A DNA stretch of 64,000 nt from Erpobdella octoculata (taxonomy: Eukaryota; Annelida; Clitellata; Hirudinida; Erpobdellidae): positions 5,498,353-5,562,352 of the forward strand of contig OZ022244.1 of the NCBI GenBank assembly GCA_963978895.1. The letters run 5' to 3'. Positions within the stretch are counted from its first letter, which is position 1. The number at the start of each line of letters is the position of its first letter. The notes under the pieces are model-generated. The model searched no databases. It saw nothing but the letters and a program-made list of their open reading frames with translations, and was not told the origin of the DNA. Made by a program: the position numbers and the translations under genes. Shown here in pieces: positions 56,991-64,000 of this stretch.

Positions 56991-57375
56991 TTACGAGCTT
57001 CCGCGGATTTCGTTCCCACCAAATTCTGATATGTACCTACTTTTTCAAACCTGTTAACCATTATACAAGTTCATAACTGGATAAGGCAGCTGATTTCGCC
57101 CCCCCCCAAATTCTAAGATACGTACCTATTTTTTCGAACCTGTATACAAGTTCATAGCTCGATAAAGCAGCGAATTTCGCCACCCCCTGAAAAATTCTTA
57201 GACATGTACTTTTTTGAACTTTATAAACCTGTTATGTAGTGTTTAGCTAGATAAGGCAGCGTATTTCGCCGTCCCCCTTACTGAAAAATTCTAAGTTATG
57301 TATCTTTTTGAACTTTATAAGCCTGTAAACCGTTATTCTGGTACATAGCTGACTAAAGCAGCGTATTCAGGAATA
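56990..57375 (+). repeat. Degenerate ~85-100-bp minisatellite, about four units
   Basis: The motif GATAAGGCAGC..ATTTCGCC.CCCCC followed by AAATTCTAAG and TTCGAACCTGT recurs at about 57078, 57162, 57250 and 57352. Units vary in length and have diverged. Confidence 0.75.
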
Positions 57376-57551
57376 GTCACAAAATTGGGAATGTTGGGTA
57401 TCTATCAACACACCTGCAATATAGTGTATTTTGTATCCAATGCGGTTAACTTCTTAACGCATCACTGCAAACATCTCAGCAAAACCTTAGGATGCAACTT
57501 TGTCTCACGGCCCACTTATATTTTAAAAAAATCTAAAACTGTTTAAAGTAG
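57376..57551. other. Non-coding stretch
   Basis: Nothing recognised. Confidence 0.4.
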
Positions 57552-57968
57552 GGATGTCACGGGTGAACCCGAGTTCGGTACTACCCGGTCTTTTTCTGAT
57601 ACCCGAACCCGAAAGGGTGAAAATTTGGTACCCGAACCCGAACCCGAAAATGTGAAAACTTGATACCCGAACTCGAACCCGAAAATTTATAAGCCAAAAA
57701 CACCGAACTCAGAGTTGTGAACAAATAAATCTTTATAAAAGAGAGATTAATTACTTCTTAGAGATTAATAAATTACAAGTTTTATTGACGTAACATATTA
57801 TACTAATCGCGAGCGTAGAAGTTTTGTATTATCACCTTTGCGTAACAAATAACACAAATACGTCATTTTATTAGTGATTGTGTAAACTAAACCACTAATC
57901 CGTTTGATTATAATCAGGCCGGACTGAGCCGCGAACGAACTAAAATAATTAAGCCTCCTTCGGTCGAA
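57552..57968. mobile_element. hAT-B element copy 3, left part only
   Basis: It starts TAGGGATGTCACGGGT and continues with CCCGAACCCGAA motifs and the GGCCGGACTGAGCCGCGAA block, as in copy 1. It breaks off near 57968, so the right terminus is missing. Confidence 0.75.
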
Positions 57969-58717
57969 GCATGGATATCTAGATATAACACCTGGATCCA
58001 CAACCTAAACGCGAACCGATACGCTTTGGGCCTACGCCGGCCGATAGCTTGCACGGCGTTTCTCTTACCGAAGTCTGTTTCATATGATTAATATAAACAA
58101 CAAACACAAATATTTTACATGTATTTATTAAATAATTCAATTATTTAGTGACTTTATCTAATTTTCTTTTTTTTGAAGTATTAACATTCACTTTTTCATT
58201 AAATTGCTTAATATAGTTCTTTAACATGCAGTTGAAAAATTTACAAGATATTAATTCTTTAATATTATGATTAGAGCTACACAAGTTTTCCACAACCAGT
58301 AGAGATTCATGTACCATTATTCTTTTCACAATTCTGATAAACAGATCTCTTTGATTTGTTGAAGTAAGGAAAGATTTTAAACCCATTTCTGACTTTTTAG
58401 CGAATCAAAGACTTTCCAATTACTGAGACAGGTGGTGAATGCATACTCTGAAGGTTTAAGAAAACCTCCTCTGTCAACTTTATTCAAATATATGTCAAGT
58501 CTATCTAACTGCAGCTCATCTAAATGGAAGAATTCATCATCGACTAATATTTCCTTACAATGTGAACATTTATTTTTATAAATTATAGAATGAGCAACAG
58601 CTCCTGCAACATAGTAGATAGTGGTAGCTTCACTGTCACATGGCAGATTAAAACTGGTTAACAAATTTGCAATGCTGGCTGCTTTTTCATCTAAAGTGCT
58701 CGAAGGTTCTTTAACAT

Positions 58718-59017
<300 letters not shown>

Positions 59018-59029
59018 CTCCCTCCTAAG

Positions 59030-59608
59030 CTAGACACCGCTGGTGTATGACTTGCTTTGGTGATTTATTACAAGTCGAGATGGAGCGTGTCGTTGTCTAT
59101 CAGATCGCCTCAGTTGTGATGATGACGGTGAACGTGGTATTACTGATTCTGAGTTTTCAGTAGAAGGGAATGGCGTTGCTGCAAAGTCTTGTGTAGGCTG
59201 TTCTGGCTGGTGTTCGGTGCCTAGCTGAAAATGAACAGATTTTTTAGAACGGTCTGAATCCTGACCTTTCAGAATGCCTCTCTTTGTGTTAATGTTCTTT
59301 TTCACCGTTTGACCAGGTTCGGCAGTTGTGGCATTTTCTCCTTGTCTTGTATTCTGATAAGGTAAGTCAAATGTTTCGAGTAGTGCTGTTGTAAACTTCG
59401 ATTCTTGACGTGGGCGTAACTGGTTGATGTGGCGCTTCCAGACCATTCCTTTTACGATAGTATCGTACAGAACTCTTCCCCTTCTACGGACAATCTGTCC
59501 TGGTATCCACGTCACAGGTCCCGGTCGATAATCGCGAACGAACACCAATTCACCGTTTTGGAACTGTCGAGGTCGTGCCCCATGATGGCGGTTGAACTGT
59601 TTCTCCAT
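59030..59608 (-). CDS. Integrase C-terminal domain
   Basis: The frame reads [20 protein letters not shown] and [20 protein letters not shown] with HINQLRPR, the chromatin/DNA-binding C-terminal fold of Ty3/gypsy integrases. A Ser/Gln-rich tail follows, ending SKSYTSGV. The catalytic core lies upstream in 59615-59880. Confidence 0.8.
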   Translation of the reverse strand: MEKQFNRHHGARPRQFQNGELVFVRDYRPGPVTWIPGQIVRRRGRVLYDTIVKGMVWKRHINQLRPRQESKFTTALLETFDLPYQNTRQGENATTAEPGQTVKKNINTKRGILKGQDSDRSKKSVHFQLGTEHQPEQPTQDFAATPFPSTENSESVIPRSPSSSQLRRSDRQRHAPSRLVINHQSKSYTSGV

Positions 59609-59614
59609 GTCATT

Positions 59615-60306
59615 TTATCGAGGTGTTGAATGTTTGTTGTTTTTCGGATGTAATTCGCTTAAGACCGAACGTAATTGTCTGCCTAGGAAATTTTCCGCTG
59701 GAGAGAGACCGTTCGGCGATGAAGCGCAGGGAGTGGTTCTGTAGCTGAATAAAAATGTTTGAAGAGATTCTTTGTAAGTTCCGTCATTTCTTAATTTAAT
59801 CAAAGCTCTTTTGAAAGTGTCTACAAATCGTTCGGCCTGGCCATTGGATTGTGGGTGAAATGGTGGTGATCACTGCACAGTATTCCTGAAAAACAGTTGA
59901 GGTGAATTGTGTGGTGAATTCGACTCCAGGGTTTGGTTTCTTTTGGCCATGAACATAAAGTGTGTTTTATGGGTGATTTAGCTGCTTGTTGGCATGAAGA
60001 ACAGCTGCGTGTCCAGTTTTCTATGTCTTTATCAATGCCGTTCAAATAAACGTGTTCTCGGGCAATTATCTCCATTCGAGTAATACCCGGGTGGCCTTAA
60101 TGAAGCATTTGAAGTACTCGTTTTTGCAAAACCTGAGGGATGATTATTCGAAAACCAAAGAAAAAACAGTCTTCATGTAACGTTATTTCTTTTTTTAAGA
60201 GTTCGAGTTTGCTGGTTTTCAGTGCTTTGTTTTCGTTCCATTTTCCTGTTTTGACATATTGGAGAAGGGGATTTAACTCATTGTCTGTTTTTGTCACGAA
60301 AGACAT
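59615..60306 (-). pseudogene. Integrase zinc-finger and core, frame-shifted
   Basis: The piece 60306-60097 (LNPLLQYVKTGKWNENKALK, ending VLQMLH) plus GHPGIT and 60075-59821 (IDKDIENWTRSCSSCQQAAK) form the HHCC zinc-binding region. The piece 59803-59615 (KESLQTFLFSYRTTPCASSP, LSPAENFLGRQLRSVLSEL) is the end of the catalytic core. Several frameshifts and a stop lie between; the DDE aspartates are not readable. Confidence 0.75.
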
Positions 60307-60345
60307 CTTCCAGAAGAGTCAAGAACTGAACTTCTTTGAACTTTA

Positions 60346-61332
60346 TTGGACAACCACACATATTCAGTTTTTTCTACCAGAATTTCTCCACGGCTTCCCA
60401 GCGACATTGGTTGGGAAGAAACCATCACAACCCTTGAACAACTATTTGGCCCTAAGAAAAGTCTCTTTCGACGAAGGTTTGACTTTAGTCGAATAATTTG
60501 TACATCAGGGAGTGATTTTAGCACTTATGGAAATAAGATCATTGCTGCTGCGGAGGCAGCAGAGCTTCGAGGAATGTCAGATGAGACACATAAGTGTGTT
60601 CAATATGTAGCAGGACTTCAGGCAAAAGAACATGTCGAGATACGTTCCAGGCTGTTACGCATGTTGGATAGCGAAAATAGCAAAAAACCTATTACAGTCA
60701 TTGAATTAATAGCAGAGTCTGAACGACTTAAGACTACACTGGATGATACTAAAACAATCGAAAGACCGGATGTAGAAATTCAGGCCATTAACAGATACAG
60801 CTCACATCACCGAAAGCCATTGTCACCACGACATCAAGCAGAGCCAAAAACACCATGTCCCATTTGTGGCGGACCACATTGGAAACGAGAGTGTCCTAAC
60901 GTTAGACCGACGAGTTCTCCAGATTTTCGCAAATCAAGAAAATTTGTATCACGGGATCATCCAAACTGGAGACAAAATTCTTTTACACACAGAGAAAAGA
61001 GTGCTTCTAGACAAGACCGATTCATTAACCGAGTAGACAATGGAAATGAAATCAAACAGTACATTGAAGTCATCATCAACGATAGACCGATTCAACTTCG
61101 GTTAGATACAGGAGCCGAAGTGACTCTTATCTCTCGTCCAACATGGATAGCCATCGGTCGCCCCAATCTTACCACAGCGACGGCAAATCTAAGCGCAGCA
61201 AATGGTCAACCCGTGAAGACCGAAGGAATGTTTGAGACAAAATTTACCGTTGCAAATAAGTCAGGTCAAAAGTACCATGGTCGGGGTACTGTTTACGTCA
61301 CAGATTCAAACGACCTCATGGGAATGCCATAG
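60346..61332 (+). CDS. gag nucleocapsid part and protease (inverted segment)
   Basis: In this 328-codon frame, WEETITTLEQLFGPKKSLFR is the end of the capsid-like gag region. CPICGGPHWKRECP (about residue 170) is a zinc knuckle. IQLRLDTGAEVTLIS (about residue 248) is the aspartic protease active site with LDTGA. The frame stops at MGMP. The gag N-terminus is on the other strand at 62657, consistent with the inversion. Confidence 0.85.
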   Translation: MDNHTYSVFSTRISPRLPSDIGWEETITTLEQLFGPKKSLFRRRFDFSRIICTSGSDFSTYGNKIIAAAEAAELRGMSDETHKCVQYVAGLQAKEHVEIRSRLLRMLDSENSKKPITVIELIAESERLKTTLDDTKTIERPDVEIQAINRYSSHHRKPLSPRHQAEPKTPCPICGGPHWKRECPNVRPTSSPDFRKSRKFVSRDHPNWRQNSFTHREKSASRQDRFINRVDNGNEIKQYIEVIINDRPIQLRLDTGAEVTLISRPTWIAIGRPNLTTATANLSAANGQPVKTEGMFETKFTVANKSGQKYHGRGTVYVTDSNDLMGMP

Positions 61333-61407
61333 ATAAAACAACTTCCTGACTTTAAAGAACTATTAGAAAACTATTCTGTCCTGGAAATACGGAGCTTCAA
61401 CACAGAC

Positions 61408-61599
61408 GTGGAACGCACAGCCATTACAAACAAATTAAAACACAAATACGCTGATGTGTTCCGACAGGAACTAGGACTGTGCACAAAAGTTTCAGCTTCC
61501 TTACAGCTTAAACCTGGCGCACAACCCATATTTAGAAAGAAACGCCCTGTTCCTCATGCCGCTTTAGAGCAATTGGATAGCGAAATTAACCGTTACTAA
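61408..61599 (+). CDS. RT N-terminal segment
   Basis: It reads KLKHKYADVFRQELGLCTKV, LKPGAQPIFRKKRPVPHAAL and LEQLDSEINRY, the lead-in of Ty3/gypsy RT. A frameshift at about 61597 separates it from the main RT frame. Confidence 0.75.
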   Translation: MERTAITNKLKHKYADVFRQELGLCTKVSASLQLKPGAQPIFRKKRPVPHAALEQLDSEINRY

Positions 61600-61619
61600 A
61601 AGAAGGAATAATCTCTCCC

Positions 61620-62327
61620 GTGGATCACTCTCAGTGGGCAGCACCCATAGTTGCTGTCCGTAAAGCAAACGGCTCCATCCGACTTTGTGCAGATTTTTCA
61701 ACGGGCTTAAATGACTCACTGATGTTCCATAGACACCCGTTACCTACCATGGATGACGTTTTCACAAAACTAAATGGAGGGACAGTTTTCTCCCAAATAG
61801 ATTTTGCAGAAGCATACCATCAAGTAGAAGTGACGGAAAAATGTAAAGAGCTCTTAACAATCAACACTCATAAAGGTTTGTTTCGTTATAACCGTCTACC
61901 ATTTGGTGTGAAATCAGCACCAGGTATTTTTCAACAAATCATAGACACTATGATTACTGGTCTAGATGGCGTTGCCGCCTATTTAGATGATGTCATCGTC
62001 ACGGGACGGACATTAGAAGAACACAACACGAACTTAGAGGCTTTATTTGACCGAATTTTAAATTATGGCTTCCGGATTAGAATTGAAAAAGGCCACTTGT
62101 TAATGACGGAAATCACGTACTTGGGAAATGTAATATCAGCTGCAGGCCGTCGTCCCGACCCCAAAAAAATCGATGCAATAATTCATATGCCTCCACCCAT
62201 AGATGTTGGACAGGTCCGTACTTTTCTTGGACTGATCAGCTATTACAGCTCATTTGTACCACGCATGAGAAATCTAAGAGCACCACTAGACGCCCTTTTA
62301 AAAAGACACTGTGTTCTAGTGGTCTGA
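61620..62327 (+). CDS. Ty3/gypsy reverse transcriptase (inverted segment)
   Basis: The 235-codon frame contains WAAPIVAVRKANGSIRLCAD, FSQIDFAEAYHQVEV (first catalytic Asp), FRYNRLPFGVKSAPGIFQQI, AYLDDVIVTG (YLDD box) and VRTFLGLISYYSSFVPRM. It is the best preserved part of the element. A frameshift near 62318 leads into RNase H. Confidence 0.9.
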   Translation: MDHSQWAAPIVAVRKANGSIRLCADFSTGLNDSLMFHRHPLPTMDDVFTKLNGGTVFSQIDFAEAYHQVEVTEKCKELLTINTHKGLFRYNRLPFGVKSAPGIFQQIIDTMITGLDGVAAYLDDVIVTGRTLEEHNTNLEALFDRILNYGFRIRIEKGHLLMTEITYLGNVISAAGRRPDPKKIDAIIHMPPPIDVGQVRTFLGLISYYSSFVPRMRNLRAPLDALLKRHCVLVV

Positions 62328-62582
62328 AAGCTGTCAATGGGCATTTGACGAAACTAAAAAAAATTTATTATCCGACCTTCGGTTAACCCATTACAACCGC
62401 AACCAACCAATTGTAGTTGCAGCCGACACATCAGAATACGGCATTGGAGCAGTGATATCACACAGATATAGTGATGGAACAGAAAAGGCAATTGCACACG
62501 CTAGTAGAGCTCTCACTCCAGCAGAAAAGAAATATGGGCAAATAGAAAAAGAAGGTCTAGCACTAGTTTTCGCGGTCAGAAT
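62328..62582 (+). pseudogene. RNase H segment ending at the inversion breakpoint
   Basis: The shifted frame reads CQWAFDETKKNLLSDLRLTH, IVVAADTSEYGIGAVISHRY, KAIAHASRALTPAEKKYGQI and EKEGLALVFAV, then abruptly continues as the reverse complement of gag. The domain normally extends another ~60 residues, so the C-terminal part was lost at the breakpoint. Confidence 0.8.
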
Positions 62583-62583
62583 T

Positions 62584-62657
62584 AGCTTTAGGAATCTTTC
62601 TTCGCTCTTTTCCCTCTCCATCTGAAAAAGTTCAAATATCTTTTGAATATCTGCCAT
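62584..62657 (-). pseudogene. gag N-terminal stub
   Basis: Starting at the ATG at 62657-62655, 11 nt after the primer-binding site, it reads IFELFQMEREKSEERFLKLI before joining the inverted segment. The start is typical of gag. Confidence 0.65.
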
Positions 62658-62668
62658 TGCGTGATTTT

Positions 62669-62686
62669 ATCCCATCCTCGTCGCCA
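62669..62686 (-). other. Primer-binding site (tRNA-Ser)
   Basis: The plus strand reads ATCCCATCCTCGTCGCCA, the 3' end with CCA of an animal tRNA-Ser. It lies 2 nt from the LTR. Confidence 0.8.
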
Positions 62687-62688
62687 AT

Positions 62689-62825
62689 TGTTGTGATGTT
62701 TATTTGTTCAGAAATCAGGTATCGATTTACAGAATGTAACTGGTTTTAGAATAATAATCATAACTCTTGTAACCGGGACGTTACCGTTAAGGAAATAGGT
62801 CATCGATATTAATTTATATACATAT
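62689..62825 (-). repeat. 5' LTR of the gypsy element
   Basis: 137 bp matching 58718-58850 with few differences (for example AAATCAGG versus AAACAGG); bounded by the ACAT target duplication at 62826-62829. Confidence 0.8.
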
Positions 62826-63430
62826 ACATCAATGAAGTCATCGATGTCAGATAAGGAGAGCTTGCAATGCTTCAACAAAGACATCATTTTTATTTTAGCA
62901 TTGCTTTCCACTACCTGTGTGACTGAAATAAAATAATTACCCCCAGCCATCTGACAAAGCCATCCAAATCTTGACTCAATGGGATCAGATTGTAGATGGC
63001 CTAGCAAGACAAATTTTTTTTATTCAACATTTCCATAACTTCTTGAAAAGATTCATTCAGCTGGAAAGCAGTTAAATTATTAATAGGATAGAGAGCAACC
63101 ATATCTTTGAATTTGTGGCACAATGATTTCACCATGAAACAAAGAAGAGTTGATGCTATTTCTCCTTGAGGGGTGATACCATGCATTTCTCCTGAAAAAT
63201 ATTCAAGACGCTTTGCAACGTAGATCTCGTCTATTATCAATATGCATGTTCTTTCCAGCTGGTTCAGATGGCTCGACCGAAGGGTTAAATAAGCAGAATT
63301 GTCCAGCCCAGTCTTTTCATGAACTCTTCTAGTCAAACTTCTCGAATAAATAAGATATGACCAGATAATCAGGGACGTAAATTCAGCATTTTCCAGGGGG
63401 GGGCAAAATTTTCCCGCCATTATATAGCTT

Positions 63431-63465
63431 ACTGACAGGGTTACCCGGTGTTGTCCGGGTTTTTT
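63431..63465 (-). other. Degenerate Helitron-like 3' terminus
   Basis: A perfect 6-bp hairpin ACCCGG/CCGGGT (63443-63448 with 63455-63460) precedes, on the minus strand, AACCCTGTCAG and T. It resembles the hairpin ends at 26096 and 51134, but CTAG has become TCAG. Confidence 0.5.
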
Positions 63466-64000
63466 GTGCTAAGTTTTTTTTTCGTTTTTGCCAACGAAAC
63501 GTCAAAGAAATAACAGATTTTTTTTTAAATTTTTCAAAATATTCTTATCAATGAAGTTACCTGAATGCCAAATGTTGTTAAAATTGCTCCTGCGGCTTGG
63601 ATGTGATAAACGAATGCTCTCACACACACATTACTTTTTACATTTATATAAATACGTAGGTACAAGCAGAGAGGGATGGGGAAATGCATCCCCCATCAGA
63701 GTATCAATTGAAATTTTTTTGGGTATAATACCTTGTTTTTAGAAGACGACCGTAGCTTTTTTGGGAGGAGAAATTAAAAGTCTTTGAAAAAAAATTTGAA
63801 AAATACTTACGACTACCCCTTACCGGTTATCAGCTTTTTGGAAGAGAATATAAAAATTTCTGAAGTAAATCCCCACCAAAAAATTCTATATTCGACACGC
63901 GCCACTGGGTATAAGGGGGATGAATGATTTAATCATATTGCAGGGGCAAGTACAGGATTAGTAAAACAAGTAAAGGAAAAACAAGTTTTTCAACACAAAC
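63466..64000. other. Unassigned stretch, possibly Helitron interior
   Basis: No coding signal. The last 30 bases (CAAGTAAAGGAAAAACAAG) are similar to the reverse complement of 26050-26073, the flank of another Helitron-like end. The element, if any, runs past the window. Confidence 0.35.

Overview
The window looks like AT-rich nuclear DNA from an invertebrate animal. It has spliced exons on the minus strand, calcium-binding EGF modules, long (TA)n microsatellites and remnants of nearly every class of metazoan transposable element. I see no bacterial, viral or CRISPR-type organisation. The species cannot be fixed from sequence alone.

Host gene. Five minus-strand exons share one splice phase and join in frame: 44239-44346, 26446-26574, 26205-26330, 10192-10314, and a terminal exon from 10000 with its stop at 9978-9980 and a possible poly(A) signal at 9768-9773. 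Together they would encode the C-terminal part of a single-pass membrane protein: EGF-like modules (two with the DINEC signature, one lacking a cysteine pair), a transmembrane helix and a very short cytoplasmic tail. If correct, the sequence from about 9.8 to at least 44.3 kb is the 3' part of one gene, with two introns of 15.9 and 17.7 kb filled by transposons. Everything else recognised is mobile DNA.

Layout. 0-9.7 kb: a LINE tail, a decayed Helitron with its 3' hairpin, a dead LINE, a MITE, a 5'-truncated Penelope-like element (PLE1) between (TA)n arrays, and a SAP-domain gag remnant. 10-16.6 kb: the TM exon, then Helitron helicase, Ty3/gypsy gag, LINE ORF1, piggyBac, LINE and hAT fragments, and one SINE with clean 14-bp target-site duplications. 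16.6-25.7 kb: a LINE family (A) present as one interrupted copy and several duplicated pieces. It is broken by a 1.66-kb hAT element and by the tail of another LINE, and is followed by direct repeats ending in a Helitron terminus. 25.7-36 kb: two EGF exons and two large minus-strand LINEs (one with RNase H, one CR1/L2-like). 36-45.5 kb: hAT derivatives, tRNA-derived SINEs, a young non-autonomous LTR element, a PLE fragment, piggyBac and hAT fragments, and the upstream EGF exon. 45.5-51.2 kb: an apparently intact PLE (908-aa ORF, identical 397-bp flanking direct repeats) followed by a Helitron. 51.3-56 kb: nested hATs and a FLYWCH/MULE transposase gene split by a third hAT. 57-64 kb: a P-element-like transposase gene split by a Ty3/gypsy element whose central 2.2 kb is inverted.

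The most notable signals are hammerhead-ribozyme motifs at the head of every PLE, with the predicted cleavage point 20 nt upstream of the first AUG in two divergent copies; the multi-exon EGF gene; the series of nested insertions with exact target duplications; and a short retroposon family with a base-paired head that shows compensatory changes. All calls come from reading the sequence by eye; no database search or folding program was run.
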